64,000 bases of DNA from RGIG3178 sp963674495 (GTDB lineage: Bacteria; Bacillota; Clostridia; Christensenellales; QAND01): assembly GCA_963674495.2 (NCBI GenBank), contig CAXXLG010000002.1, positions 186,001 through 250,000 of the forward strand, written 5' to 3'. Under the pieces are notes generated by a model. It worked only from the letters and a program-made list of their open reading frames with translations, was not told the origin of the DNA and did no database searches. Each line of letters begins with the position of its first letter. Positions within the stretch are counted from its first letter, which is position 1. A program made the translations under genes and the position numbers. This document shows positions 49,340 through 58,568 of this stretch, one piece after another.

Positions 49340-50677
49340 CTATACGCCGAAAAGGGATTCCATCAACTCCTTGAGTTTCTGTGCGTCTTGGAGCATCTGT
49401 TTTTCATCCGGGCCTTCGATCATGATGCGGATCAAATGTTCGGTACCGCTGGGGCGAATCAACACACGCCCGTCTTCGCTGTACGCCTGCTCCAGCGCCT
49501 CTATCGCCTCAGAGACCTGCTCAAATTCCATGTAGGTCTGCTTGTATTGCGCCTTGACACTGGCGCATAAGAGCACCTGTGGCAATATGCGTATCCTGCG
49601 TCTTAGTACCGACAACGGTTCCGATGATTTCATCAACAGCTTGCACAGTGCAATGGCGGTCTGTATGCCATCGCCGGTTGTGGACAAATCAGGCAAAAGG
49701 ATATGCCCGCTCTGTTCGCCGCCGAGATTGTAGCTTCCCTGCTGCATCGCTTCGTTGACATAACGGTCACCCACATCGGTTTTTACAAGCCGTATGCCTG
49801 CCTTCTTCAAAGAAAGCTCAAGGCCAAGATTGCTCATTTTGGTGACCACCACGGTATCATGATTGAGCGTACCATCCTCTTTCATAGCCAGCGCCAGCAG
49901 TCCGATGATCACGTCTCCATCCACAAGCTCGCCACACTCGTCACAGGCAATCAACCGGTCCGCATCACCGTCAAAGGCAAGGCCGATATGGGCGCCTGTT
50001 TCCTTGACAGTTCTTTGCATGGCCTCAGGGTGTGTCGAGCCACATTGGTCGTTGATGTTCAGGCCGTTGGGGTCATGGTGCAGCGCATGAACCGTGGCGC
50101 CCATGCGGCGAAACAACGCCGGCGCGATGTGCGAACTGGCGCCATTGGCGCAATCGAGCACAATCGTCAAACCGACAAGCATTTTTGGTGCCTGGCCGAA
50201 CAGGAACTCCGCATACATACCGTCCGCCCCGTTTAGCTCCATACGCCGGCCCGTTTGGCTACTGCGCGGCGTATCCGCACGCTTCATCATCGCTTCGATC
50301 TCTTCTTCGCGTTCGTCGGACAGCTTCTCGCCGTTGCCGTCAAAAAACTTGATTCCGTTGTATTCCACCGGGTTGTGCGAAGCGGATATGACCACGCCCG
50401 CATCAAATTTCATCCTATCCACGAGATATGCAATGCCCGGCGTTGTCGTAACGCCCGCCGAAACGGCGGTAGCGCCTGTAGACAGGATGCCGGCGATCAG
50501 CGCGCATTCGAGCATATCGCCGGAAATACGCGTATCCTTTCCGATCAATATCCGTGGCTGTTCGCTGTCACGGCACAAAACCTGTGCGCCCGCGCGCCCC
50601 AAGGAAAAAGCAGTCTCCCCCGTCAATTCCACGTTGGCAATGCCGCGTACGCCATCTGTCCCAAACAACGATCCCAT
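49340..50677 (-). CDS. glmM: Phosphoglucosamine mutase
   Basis: Interconverts glucosamine 6- and 1-phosphate for peptidoglycan precursors, 445 residues. It starts MGSLFGTDGVRGIANVELTG with GGAGGGG upstream. The phosphorylated Ser is in GVVISASHNPVEYNGIKFFD, metal loop DGDADR, sugar-binding GGEQSGHILL and phosphate-binding RPSGTEHLIRIM. Full length. It is 32 bases after trxB, likely the same transcript. The glmS gene is not adjacent. Confidence 0.96.
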   Translation of the reverse strand: MGSLFGTDGVRGIANVELTGETAFSLGRAGAQVLCRDSEQPRILIGKDTRISGDMLECALIAGILSTGATAVSAGVTTTPGIAYLVDRMKFDAGVVISASHNPVEYNGIKFFDGNGEKLSDEREEEIEAMMKRADTPRSSQTGRRMELNGADGMYAEFLFGQAPKMLVGLTIVLDCANGASSHIAPALFRRMGATVHALHHDPNGLNINDQCGSTHPEAMQRTVKETGAHIGLAFDGDADRLIACDECGELVDGDVIIGLLALAMKEDGTLNHDTVVVTKMSNLGLELSLKKAGIRLVKTDVGDRYVNEAMQQGSYNLGGEQSGHILLPDLSTTGDGIQTAIALCKLLMKSSEPLSVLRRRIRILPQVLLCASVKAQYKQTYMEFEQVSEAIEALEQAYSEDGRVLIRPSGTEHLIRIMIEGPDEKQMLQDAQKLKELMESLFGV

Positions 50678-50709
50678 TCATTTCCCCTCCGATTTATAGT
50701 AAATATCCG

Positions 50710-51624
50710 TCAATGTGACGAGAGAAACGCCTTGATCTCGCTTGCTGCGATGGCGCCGTCCGCACAGGCGGTGATAACCTGCCGTAAATGCTTGTCGCGT
50801 ACATCGCCTGCAGCATATACCATGGGCAGGCTGGTGCGCATGGTTTGCCCATCCGCTTTGATATAACCCTTTTCGTCCACATCCACCTGTTCTTTTACCA
50901 GTTCGCTCTGGGGCAGATAACCGATGGCAACAAAAACGCCGTCGCACGCTATGGTGGTTTCGTGCCCGTCCACCGTGCTTTTTACCGCAATGCCTTCCAC
51001 CCGCTCGGTCCCCAGCACTTCGGTGACCACGCTGTCCAGCACCAGCTCGATATTGGGCGTGCCGTGCATCCGCTCTATCACGGTTTGCACGGCCCGAAAA
51101 CCCTGTCGACGGTGAACCAGCGTAACCTTTTTACAGATCTGGCTCAGATACAATGCTTCCGTAACCGCGGCATCGCCTGCGCCTACGATGACCACTTCGC
51201 GACCGCGAAAGAAAAATCCGTCGCACGTTGCGCAATAGCTCACACCCAAACCCAAAAGCTCCGTTTCGCCTTTAACGTTGAGCATACGCGGCATGCCGCC
51301 CATACACAAAATCACACCGTGGGATTCGATGGTGCGGCTCTCGGTTGTTACAGATTTAACCTCACCCACCAGTGATACAGCGGATACCGCTTCATAGGCG
51401 ATCTCCACGGATAGCTTTTGCGCTTGCTTGAGCATACGGTCCATCAGCTCGGCCCCGTTTATGCCATCCTCAAAACCCGGGAAGTTTTCGATCAAATGTG
51501 CCGTCGACGCCTGCCCGCCCGGCACCTTGTGCTCCAGCACGATTGTCTCGAGTCCGGCACGCGCCGCGTATATGGCAGCGGTCAGCCCCGCAGGACCAGC
51601 GCCCAGTACAACAACATCCATCAT
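50710..51624 (-). CDS. trxB: Thioredoxin-disulfide reductase
   Basis: NADPH-dependent flavoenzyme, 304 residues. FAD-binding VVVLGAGPAGLTAAIYAARA, redox-active CATC in GVSYCATCDGFFFRGRE, NADPH-binding VVIVGAGDAAVTEALYLS with HRRQGFRA, and C-terminal FAD loop VYAAGDVRDKHLRQVITACA. Complete. It starts MMDVVVLG with AAGGAGG upstream. It may use NADPH or ferredoxin; the HRRQ motif fits NADPH-type enzymes. Confidence 0.95.
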   Translation of the reverse strand: MMDVVVLGAGPAGLTAAIYAARAGLETIVLEHKVPGGQASTAHLIENFPGFEDGINGAELMDRMLKQAQKLSVEIAYEAVSAVSLVGEVKSVTTESRTIESHGVILCMGGMPRMLNVKGETELLGLGVSYCATCDGFFFRGREVVIVGAGDAAVTEALYLSQICKKVTLVHRRQGFRAVQTVIERMHGTPNIELVLDSVVTEVLGTERVEGIAVKSTVDGHETTIACDGVFVAIGYLPQSELVKEQVDVDEKGYIKADGQTMRTSLPMVYAAGDVRDKHLRQVITACADGAIAASEIKAFLSSH

Positions 51625-51933
51625 ATGTCATTTCCTCCTTCACGTGTACGCCCGTTCATTTACTATTTAAAGGGTTTGTCGATCCGATCGTATACGATTC
51701 ATTTTACACCATTCACAGATTTATTTCATCAACTCACATGGTTGACAACGCATTGTATGGATAGTTTCTCGAACATTTGTATACGGTATCCACTCAATCC
51801 TTTGCTCTTAATAATATAGTCTCGCCATATTACAACCGGTGAACAAGGTCTGCTTCTATGGTAAAACCAAGCCGGCAGCCCGTCAAGCCCAATTGGGTGT
51901 CCACGCTGAGATACGGGCGTAAATCGTACAAAA
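51625..51933. other. Intergenic region between rpsI and trxB
   Basis: About 310 bases. No supported gene. It should contain the trxB promoter, but I could not pick a clear -35/-10 pair. Confidence 0.5.
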
Positions 51934-51953
51934 AAAGAGGGCATAGCCCTCTT
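51934..51953 (-). terminator. Rho-independent terminator after rpsI
   Basis: Stem AAGAGGGC / GCCCTCTT with a four-base loop, followed on the minus strand by a run of T, 12 bases past the rpsI stop. Ends the rplM-rpsI segment. Confidence 0.92.
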
Positions 51954-51964
51954 GTTTTCGCCTT

Positions 51965-52360
51965 TTAGCGCTTGCTGAACTGGGGTGCACGCCGTGCGCC
52001 TTTCAGACCGTACTTCTTGCGCTCTACCATGCGTGGATCGCGCGTTAGATACCCGGCCTTTTTCAGCGGGCTACGCAGGTCCGCATCCACATGTAACAGC
52101 GCGCGCGCTACGCCGTGGCGAATCGCACCCGCCTGCCCGGTGGTGCCGCCGCCATACACGTTGACATGCACGTCGTATTTGCCTTCAAGTTCGGTTAATA
52201 CCAGCGGTGCCTTGGCCTCCATCTTCAGCGTTTCCAGACCAAAGTACTCCTCCAGCGGGCGTTTGTTGACCGTGAACGCACCCTTTCCCGCAATCAATCG
52301 GACGCGTGCGACGCTTTTTTTACGTCGGCCGGTTCCAAGATATTGTGCTTTTGCTGCCAT
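51965..52360 (-). CDS. rpsI: Ribosomal protein S9
   Basis: 131 residues: YLGTGRRKKSVARVRLIAGK, the central GGGTTGQAGAIRHGVARALL and the basic C-terminal tail GLKGARRAPQFSKR that reaches the P-site tRNA. AAGGAGG before the ATG. It follows rplM by 14 bases in the conserved pair. Confidence 0.98.
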   Translation of the reverse strand: MAAKAQYLGTGRRKKSVARVRLIAGKGAFTVNKRPLEEYFGLETLKMEAKAPLVLTELEGKYDVHVNVYGGGTTGQAGAIRHGVARALLHVDADLRSPLKKAGYLTRDPRMVERKKYGLKGARRAPQFSKR

Positions 52361-52374
52361 TATGTGCGTCCTCC

Positions 52375-52800
52375 TTACATTTCAAACGGTTCGGGTGTTT
52401 GCGCGCCATGGTTATGATCGGGTCCGGCATACACCTTGAGATTTCTGAACATGGCATGGCCGATGGAGTTCTTGGGCAACATGCCCTTTACCGCGCATTC
52501 AAATGCGAACGCGGGTTTTTTATTCATCAGCTCTCGATATGTGGTTTCTTTAAGCCCGCCCGGATATCCACTGTGGCGGCGAAAGGTCTTTTGATCCAGC
52601 TTTTTGCCGGTAAATACGACCTTGTCGATGTTGACCACGATAACGTGATCGCCCATCACCGCGTGCGGCGTAAAGTCGGGTTTGTGCTTTCCCCGAAGGA
52701 CATGGGCAACACGGCTTGCCAGACGTCCGAAGATCTGTCCCTCGGCGTCCATAACATACCATTTGCCGGCGGTCTTGCCGCTTGGCATATAGGTTTTCAT
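52375..52800 (-). CDS. rplM: Ribosomal protein L13
   Basis: 141 residues from ATG with GGGAGG (MKTYMPSGKTAGKWYVMDAE). Conserved GQIFGRLASRVAHVLRGKHK, GDHVIVVNIDKVVFTGKKLD and AVKGMLPKNSIGHAMFRNLK. Early 50S assembly protein; followed by rpsI. Confidence 0.98.
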   Translation of the reverse strand: MKTYMPSGKTAGKWYVMDAEGQIFGRLASRVAHVLRGKHKPDFTPHAVMGDHVIVVNIDKVVFTGKKLDQKTFRRHSGYPGGLKETTYRELMNKKPAFAFECAVKGMLPKNSIGHAMFRNLKVYAGPDHNHGAQTPEPFEM

Positions 52801-52961
52801 TGGATTTGAGTCCTCCCTGACTATGACACAAACGAATGAGCAGTTCCGTATGTGCAAATTATAACGTATTATGTTCCGTTTTGCTCCGGGGCAGGGACAA
52901 AATGGGACTTATATAGTTTATCCAAAGGCGAGGTGTGTGTCAAGTGTCATGATGCGAAATC

Positions 52962-53750
52962 TCAAAACGGTGTATCCATCATCATCTGCGTCCACTTTTT
53001 TTGGATCTCGCCGTCACTGTCATAGAACACATGCATGAGCATCAATCCCTGCGGCGGTGCGGTAACGCCGCCATGTTGCCGGTCGCCGCTTTGTATCATT
53101 TTCGCAAAGGCGTCTGTATCACACTTTCCCCGGCCAATGTCGATGAGCGTGCCCGCGATGATGCGCACCATGTTGTATAAAAACCCATCACCCAACACAT
53201 CCATGATCAGCCATTGGCCAAGCAGCGCCAGTCGCGCTTCGTACAGCGTACGTACCGTGGTCTTCGTTGTTGTACCGGACGCGGCAAACGCAGCAAAATC
53301 GTGCGTACCCGCCAGAGATGGCAGTGCGCGGTTCATGCACGCAAAATCAAGCTTATAGGGCACATGCCAACTCATGCGCCCATACAATGCGCTGTCGTGC
53401 GGATGCATCAAAATGCGGTAGCGGTACCATTTCGCCCTAGCGTCATAGCGCGCATGGAAATCATCGCTTGCCCTGGCCGACCGCTTAATACGGATATCTT
53501 TGGGCAATTGGACGTTGAGCGCGTAGCACAGCCGCTCGGGCGGTATACTTGTCTTCGCCTCAAAATGGCAGGTCATACATCGTGCGTGTACCCCGGCATC
53601 GGTCCTCCCGGCGCCGTGTATGATAACATGCCCACCCAAAAGCTTACCAAGCGCATCCTCCAGTTTTTGCTGCACACTGGTGGCGTTTTTTTGCCGCTGC
53701 CAGCCGCAATAGTTTGTGCCGTCATACTCGACGTCCATGCGAACACGCAT
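52962..53750 (-). CDS. truA: tRNA pseudouridine(38-40) synthase
   Basis: Isomerises U38-U40 in the anticodon stem. 262 residues from an ATG that shares its A with the ecfT stop (TGATG). It starts MRVRMDVEYDGTNYCGWQRQ; the catalytic Asp is in HGAGRTDAGVHARCMTCHFE. Further conserved blocks are DDFHARYDARAKWYRYRI and LGDGFLYNMVRIIAGTLIDI. Its place between ecfT and rplM is standard in Bacillota. Confidence 0.95.
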   Translation of the reverse strand: MRVRMDVEYDGTNYCGWQRQKNATSVQQKLEDALGKLLGGHVIIHGAGRTDAGVHARCMTCHFEAKTSIPPERLCYALNVQLPKDIRIKRSARASDDFHARYDARAKWYRYRILMHPHDSALYGRMSWHVPYKLDFACMNRALPSLAGTHDFAAFAASGTTTKTTVRTLYEARLALLGQWLIMDVLGDGFLYNMVRIIAGTLIDIGRGKCDTDAFAKMIQSGDRQHGGVTAPPQGLMLMHVFYDSDGEIQKKWTQMMMDTPF

Positions 53751-54547
53751 CACAGCCCACCAACCGTAGCGAGCACATAACACGAGGCCATCAGTAGCAT
53801 GGCGGCATAATCGCGCCATGAGGATTTGAGCACTTTGAGTTTGGTGCGCCCTTCCCCGCCGTGGTAACACCGTGCTTCCATGGCAACCGCCAGTTCTTCC
53901 GCGCGCCGAAACGCGCTGATGAACAGCGGTACCAACAGCGGTACCAGGCTCATGGCGCGTTTGATGGGCCCGCCGGTGTCAAAATCCGCGCCGCGCGCCG
54001 CCTGCGCCATGCGTATGCGGGTGGCCTCTTCGGCCAACGTGGGTATGAACCGAAGTGCAATGGTCATCATCATGGCGAGTTCGTGCGCTGGAAATTTTAC
54101 TTTTCTCAGCGGCCCGAGCAGCGCCTCAATACCGTCGGTGAGCTGCAGCGGCGACGTCGTCAACGTCAAAATGGACGTACCTGCCACCAGCATACTCAAA
54201 CGCGTCGCCATGGTCACCGCCATCAGTAGGCCGTTTGCCGTGATGGAGATAATCCAGAACGAAATCAGCACCGCGCCGCCTTTGGTTAAAAACAGATTGA
54301 GTATAAACGTAAAGATGAGTATAAACATCAGCGGCTTAAGCCCACGCAGCACGGTGCGCACCGGCACCTTGGACAGTGCAACCGCTATCACCAGCAGCGC
54401 AAACAACAGTAAATAGCCCCATATCGTGTTCATTAAAAATGCAAGCACGATAAACAGCAGCGCCAGCATAATCTTATACCGTGGGTCCAGCGCGTGCATG
54501 ACGCTGTTTGTGGGATAGTATTGGCCCAACGTCATGTCCCTAAACAT
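53750..54547 (-). CDS. ecfT: Energy-coupling factor transporter transmembrane protein EcfT
   Basis: Scaffold membrane subunit of ECF vitamin transporters, 265 residues from ATG (MFRDMTLGQYYPTNSVMHAL) with GGAGG upstream. About five membrane helices. The two Ala-Arg-Gly type coupling motifs are visible as AQAARGADFD and MEARCYHGGEGRT, which engage the two ATPases. S-components such as BioY (5.6-6.1 kb) plug into this module. It overlaps ecfA2 by eight bases. Confidence 0.95.
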   Translation of the reverse strand: MFRDMTLGQYYPTNSVMHALDPRYKIMLALLFIVLAFLMNTIWGYLLLFALLVIAVALSKVPVRTVLRGLKPLMFILIFTFILNLFLTKGGAVLISFWIISITANGLLMAVTMATRLSMLVAGTSILTLTTSPLQLTDGIEALLGPLRKVKFPAHELAMMMTIALRFIPTLAEEATRIRMAQAARGADFDTGGPIKRAMSLVPLLVPLFISAFRRAEELAVAMEARCYHGGEGRTKLKVLKSSWRDYAAMLLMASCYVLATVGGL

Positions 54548-55400
54548 GATCCCGCCTCCCCAAAAGCGCCGCTTGTATACACCGCGCCATGCCGCTCGGC
54601 GTCGCGTCAAATGCAACGGGCAAACCGCTTTCACGCAACCGGCGGTGCATCTGCGCCATCACGGGTATGCCAAGGCCGATGCTGTACAAATATTGTTCAT
54701 CGGCAAATGTCTCCTGCGGCGTGCCTGTTTTAACCAGTTTACCCTCGTGCATAATCATAACGCGCTGTGCACACATCGCAATATCATCCATCGCATGGGA
54801 TACCATCACGACCGCCATGCCGGTTTGGCTGTGCAGTGTTTTGATGCATTCAAGCAACATGCGGCGACCTTCGGGGTCCAACCCCGCCGCCGGCTCGTCC
54901 AATACAAGATATTGCGGCTGCATCGCCAAAACCCCCGCGATGGCCACCCGGCGTTTTTGGCCGCCGGAAAGTTCAAACGGGCTTCTTTGCGCGAACTCGT
55001 CGTAATCTATCTCCATCTGCGCCATGGCATAGCGCACCCGCTCATCCTGTTGTGCTTCGTCCAATCCCATATTCTTAGGGCCAAATGCAATGTCCTTTTG
55101 CACCGTCTCTTCAAACAGCTGGTATTCCGGATATTGAAACACCATACCCACCGTGGTGCGCACCTTCTTTTTCGGGTAGTCTCCACAAAGCGTGATACCG
55201 TCCACCGTCACCGTGCCGCGCTGCGCCTGGATCAATCCGTTGAGATGCTGGATCAATGTACTCTTCCCACTGCCCGTCTGGCCGATGATGCCCACAAATT
55301 CACCGTTTTGCACCTCAAAGCTAACGTCGGTAAGCGAATCGGCCTGTATAGGCGTATTGGGCGAATAGGTATGATATAGATTTTCTACGGCAATTGACAT
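54540..55400 (-). CDS. ecfA2: Energy-coupling factor transporter ATPase EcfA2
   Basis: 286 residues. Walker A GQTGSGKSTLIQHLNGLI, Q-loop MVFQYPEYQLFEETVQKDIA, signature FELSGGQKRRVAIAGVLAMQ, Walker B YLVLDEPAAGLDPEGRR, switch His in VSHAMDDIA. The YPEYQLFEETV Q-loop and FGPKNMGL are typical for EcfA2. Overlaps ecfA1 by 16 bases. Confidence 0.96.
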   Translation of the reverse strand: MSIAVENLYHTYSPNTPIQADSLTDVSFEVQNGEFVGIIGQTGSGKSTLIQHLNGLIQAQRGTVTVDGITLCGDYPKKKVRTTVGMVFQYPEYQLFEETVQKDIAFGPKNMGLDEAQQDERVRYAMAQMEIDYDEFAQRSPFELSGGQKRRVAIAGVLAMQPQYLVLDEPAAGLDPEGRRMLLECIKTLHSQTGMAVVMVSHAMDDIAMCAQRVMIMHEGKLVKTGTPQETFADEQYLYSIGLGIPVMAQMHRRLRESGLPVAFDATPSGMARCIQAALLGRRDHV

Positions 55401-56203
55401 ATCGCATTCACCGTCTCTTCCATGGTAAGTCCTGCGCCTGCGTCGATGCCCAGCTCCCCAAGCTCATGGCACAGCTGCATCAACGGCGGCAGTTCCATTC
55501 CCAGCGCGATCAACTCGGCCTTATTATAGGAAAACACCTCTTGCGGGCTGCCGTCTAGCACGATGTGTCCATCGTCAAGTACGACCATCCGCTTGGCACA
55601 CAACGCTTCTTCCATGTTGTGCGTAATATGCAGGATTGTTATGCCACTTTGGTTCAATACGTCCATCACGGACAATACTGCTTCGCGGCCCACCGGATCC
55701 AGCATGGACGTGGATTCGTCAAAAATAATCAGCTGCGGCTGCATCGCTAAAACACCAGCGATGGCGACGCGTTGTTTCTGTCCGCCGGAAAGCTGGTGCG
55801 GTGCGCGGGTAGCATAATCGGACATGTCCACGGTGGCAAGCGAATCTGCCACCCTTTTAACCAATTCATCCGTGGGTACGCCAAGGTTTTCCGGGCCAAA
55901 GGCCACGTCCTCTTCCACCACAGAGGCTACGATCTGATTGTCGGGATTCTGAAACACCATACCGGCTTTGGAACGAATGCCAAGGGTAAGCTGATCGTCC
56001 GCCGTATCCATGGAAAAGGTCAATACGCGCCCCTCATGCGGCTTTAAAAGGGCATTTATATGTTGCGCCAGCGTACTTTTACCGCTGCCATTACGTCCGA
56101 CTATGGCGACGTATTCCCCCACCATAACATGAAAGTCCAGCTCCTTTAGCGCCTCATAAGAACCATAAGCGTAACTGGCCTGCTCAATGCGAACCGCTTC
56201 CAT
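55385..56203 (-). CDS. ecfA1: Energy-coupling factor transporter ATPase EcfA1
   Basis: 272 residues. Walker A GRNGSGKSTLAQHINALLKP, Q-loop MVFQNPDNQIVASVVEEDVA, signature HQLSGGQKQRVAIAGVLAMQ, Walker B LIIFDESTSMLDPVGRE, switch His in ITHNMEEALCAKRM. FQNPDNQIV is characteristic of EcfA1. Heterodimerises with EcfA2 to drive vitamin uptake. The start has AGGAGGGGG. Two hairpins lie just upstream. Confidence 0.96.
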   Translation of the reverse strand: MEAVRIEQASYAYGSYEALKELDFHVMVGEYVAIVGRNGSGKSTLAQHINALLKPHEGRVLTFSMDTADDQLTLGIRSKAGMVFQNPDNQIVASVVEEDVAFGPENLGVPTDELVKRVADSLATVDMSDYATRAPHQLSGGQKQRVAIAGVLAMQPQLIIFDESTSMLDPVGREAVLSVMDVLNQSGITILHITHNMEEALCAKRMVVLDDGHIVLDGSPQEVFSYNKAELIALGMELPPLMQLCHELGELGIDAGAGLTMEETVNAICQLP

Positions 56204-56227
56204 CCGTCCCCCTCCTGTTATCGAAAA

Positions 56228-56245
56228 GGGAGCCCTGCGGCTCCC
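56228..56245 (-). terminator. Hairpin with T-run directly before ecfA1
   Basis: Perfect seven-base stem GGGAGCC / GGCTCCC, loop four, followed on the minus strand by TTTTCG. It ends only 25 bases before the ecfA1 start, so it may be an attenuator rather than a plain terminator for the ribosomal operon. Confidence 0.65.
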
Positions 56246-56274
56246 CTCAGGCTACCCACACTATAGACAGTCGC

Positions 56275-56297
56275 CAAGGGAGAACGATTCTCCCTTG
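56275..56297. promoter_or_regulatory. Perfect stem-loop in the rplQ-ecfA1 spacer
   Basis: Ten-base perfect stem CAAGGGAGAA / TTCTCCCTTG with a three-base loop, no T-tract. It shares GGGAG with the neighbouring hairpin and could form an alternative structure with it. Confidence 0.5.
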
Positions 56298-56449
56298 AAA
56301 AACTCCCCATACCACGCATTGTTTGATCAACGCGGCGTAAAAATGTGTGCATAATCGCCAAAGCATGTATATCGTGCCTTATCCCGCCTTTTCCAAGGCC
56401 ATACTCTCTCGCGTAGACGCAAAGAGGCCATGCGGCCCCGGTGCATCCT

Positions 56450-56932
56450 TCAAACGAGTTCTAATATTGCCATCGGTGCAGCATCGCCGCGCCGCGGTCC
56501 CATCTTTACAATGCGGGTGTAGCCGCCGCCCTGACCAACGTCTTGGGCGCGCGCCGCATAGTGCGGCCCGATCTCGCGAAACAGCTTTTCCACGACCGGA
56601 TTTTTAATATCTCCGGTGCGTTCGCGGTATTCCGCTTTGGATTCCTTCGCCTGCTTTTCCATCGGCACGTTGTACAAATACGCCATGAGCCTGCGGCGTA
56701 CGGCGAGTTTATCCGGCGCATCGTTCACAATGCTTTTGCCGTTCTTTTTTACAGAAACGGTGTTGTCGCACTCATGAATCGCCAGTGTAATGAGTTTCTC
56801 CGCTATGCTGCGCACTTCCTTGGCCCGTGCTTCGGTGGTCTGGATCTTTCCGTTCCAAATCAACGCCGTGGTCAGGTTGCGCAAAATGGCCTGCCTCTGG
56901 TCAGACGACCTGCCCAGTTTGCGGTATGCCAT
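56450..56932 (-). CDS. rplQ: Ribosomal protein L17
   Basis: 160 residues; the common core is about 115-120. It starts MAYRKLGRSSDQRQAILRNL, TTALIWNGKIQTTEARAKEV, and ends GGGYTRIVKMGPRRGDAAPM, AILELV. The extra residues lie in the middle (NTVSVKKNGKSIVNDAPDKL and PMEKQAKESKAEYRERTGDI), an insertion also seen in other Clostridia. Last gene of the alpha operon. Confidence 0.96.
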   Translation of the reverse strand: MAYRKLGRSSDQRQAILRNLTTALIWNGKIQTTEARAKEVRSIAEKLITLAIHECDNTVSVKKNGKSIVNDAPDKLAVRRRLMAYLYNVPMEKQAKESKAEYRERTGDIKNPVVEKLFREIGPHYAARAQDVGQGGGYTRIVKMGPRRGDAAPMAILELV

Positions 56933-56944
56933 AATTCTTCCTCC

Positions 56945-57892
56945 TTATTCGTCGCTCGTACGCAGGTTCAGACCCAGCTCATCCAGTTTTTGCTGAACTT
57001 CTTCCAGGGATTTGCGGCCGAGGTTGCGCACTTTCATCATTTCGTCTTCGGTCATCTTGACCAGTTCGTCCACCGTACTGATGCCGGCGCGTTTGAGACA
57101 ATTGTAACTTCGTACCGACAGATCCAGATCGTCAATGCTCTTTTCAAGCACGCCGTTGTGGGTTTCATCTTCCTTCTCCACCATGATCTCCACGCCGCTG
57201 ACATGATCCGTTAGATCAATGAACAGTGAGAGGTGTTCGGTCATGATCTTGGCGGCCAGCGAGGCTGCCTCCTGCGGTGCGATGACGCCATTTGTCCAAA
57301 TGTCCAGCGTCAGTTTATCAAAGTCCGTCACCTGCCCTACGCGGGTGTTCTCCACTGTGAAGTTGACCTTTTTGACGGGCGTAAATATCGAGTCCATCGG
57401 AATGATGCCGATGGGCATGCCCGGCTTCTTGTTCTTGTCGGCGTATACATAGCCACGCCCTTTTTCCATCACAACCTCAAGGTTTAACGACGCCTTGTCG
57501 TTAAGCGTGGCAATGTGCAAATCGGGATTTAATATTTCGATCTCGGGATCCAGCATGAAATCCGCAGCCGTTACCGTCTTGGGTCCTTCCACGCTGATGC
57601 GGATGGTTTTGGGTTGGTCTATATGCATGATGGCGGACAGGCCCTTGAGGCTCAACAGGATATCGGTAACATCCTCTTTTACGCCTTCGATGGTGCTGAA
57701 CTCGTGCAACACACCCTCGATGCGCATGCTGGTCGCCGCCACACCGGGCAGCGATGACAACAGGATACGACGCAGCGCGTTGCCCAACGTAGTGCCAAAT
57801 CCGCGCTCAAGCGGTTCAACAACCAGCTGACCATAGTCGCGTTCCTGAATCACGCATTCGATATTCGGCTTTTCAATTTCAATCATGCGCAT
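56945..57892 (-). CDS. rpoA: RNA polymerase subunit alpha
   Basis: 315 residues. N-terminal dimerisation domain (VVEPLERGFGTTLGNALRRI, LLSSLPGVAATSMRIEGVLH, HEFSTIEGVKEDV) and C-terminal domain that contacts promoters and activators (DLDLSVRSYNCLKRAGISTV, RNLGRKSLEEVQQKLDELGL). Complete and normal. It sits between rpsD and rplQ. Confidence 0.98.
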   Translation of the reverse strand: MRMIEIEKPNIECVIQERDYGQLVVEPLERGFGTTLGNALRRILLSSLPGVAATSMRIEGVLHEFSTIEGVKEDVTDILLSLKGLSAIMHIDQPKTIRISVEGPKTVTAADFMLDPEIEILNPDLHIATLNDKASLNLEVVMEKGRGYVYADKNKKPGMPIGIIPMDSIFTPVKKVNFTVENTRVGQVTDFDKLTLDIWTNGVIAPQEAASLAAKIMTEHLSLFIDLTDHVSGVEIMVEKEDETHNGVLEKSIDDLDLSVRSYNCLKRAGISTVDELVKMTEDEMMKVRNLGRKSLEEVQQKLDELGLNLRTSDE

Positions 57893-57925
57893 TGCTCCTC
57901 CTCTTGTGAATGACCACTTTACAGC

Positions 57926-58549
57926 TTACCTGGAGTACAGCTCGACGATTTGATGTTCCTCGATGGTCAAATCGATATCGTCCCGCTGCGGCATAGCGAT
58001 GACCGTGCCCTTGAGGTTTTCGTTGTCCAGTGTCAACCACTTGGGCAGGTTGCGGTTTCCCTCTTCGCGTAGCTCTTTGATGTGCTCAATGCCTTGCGAA
58101 CGCTCTTTAACGGTAATCACATCACCAACGCTCACAAGGAACGAAGGTATGTCGACTTTTTTGCCGTTGACCAACATGTGGCCGTGATTGACCATCTGCC
58201 TGGACTGCGGTCTACTTTCGCCTAATCCTAAGCGGTACACCACGTTGTCAAGACGGCGTTCCAACAGAATCAAGAGGTTTTCGCCTGTTACGCCGCGCAT
58301 GCGGCTCGCTTTATTAAAATACAGGCGAAACTGTCCTTCCATCACGCCGTACGCGCGACGTGCTTTCTGTTTCTCCCTAAGTTGGATGCCGTATTGGCTC
58401 TGCTTTCTGCGGCTGATGCCATGCTCGCCCGGCGGTTTGGCACGTTTAGTGACAGCGCACTTGGGACCATAGCACCGGTCTCCCTTTAAAAAGAGCTTTG
58501 CGCCCTCCCGACGACACTGCCGACAAACGGAATCTGTATATCTTGCCAT
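57926..58549 (-). CDS. rpsD: Ribosomal protein S4
   Basis: 207 residues. MARYTDSVCRQCRREGAKLF with a zinc-type Cys set (CRQC and, later, CYGPKC), PPGEHGISRRKQSQYGIQLR, then the S4 RNA-binding domain (RLDNVVYRLGLGESRPQSRQ, MVNHGHMLVNGKKVDIPS). Primary 16S binding protein. Located in the alpha operon between rpsK and rpoA. Confidence 0.98.
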   Translation of the reverse strand: MARYTDSVCRQCRREGAKLFLKGDRCYGPKCAVTKRAKPPGEHGISRRKQSQYGIQLREKQKARRAYGVMEGQFRLYFNKASRMRGVTGENLLILLERRLDNVVYRLGLGESRPQSRQMVNHGHMLVNGKKVDIPSFLVSVGDVITVKERSQGIEHIKELREEGNRNLPKWLTLDNENLKGTVIAMPQRDDIDLTIEEHQIVELYSR

Positions 58550-58568
58550 TTGGGGTTTTTCCTCCTTG

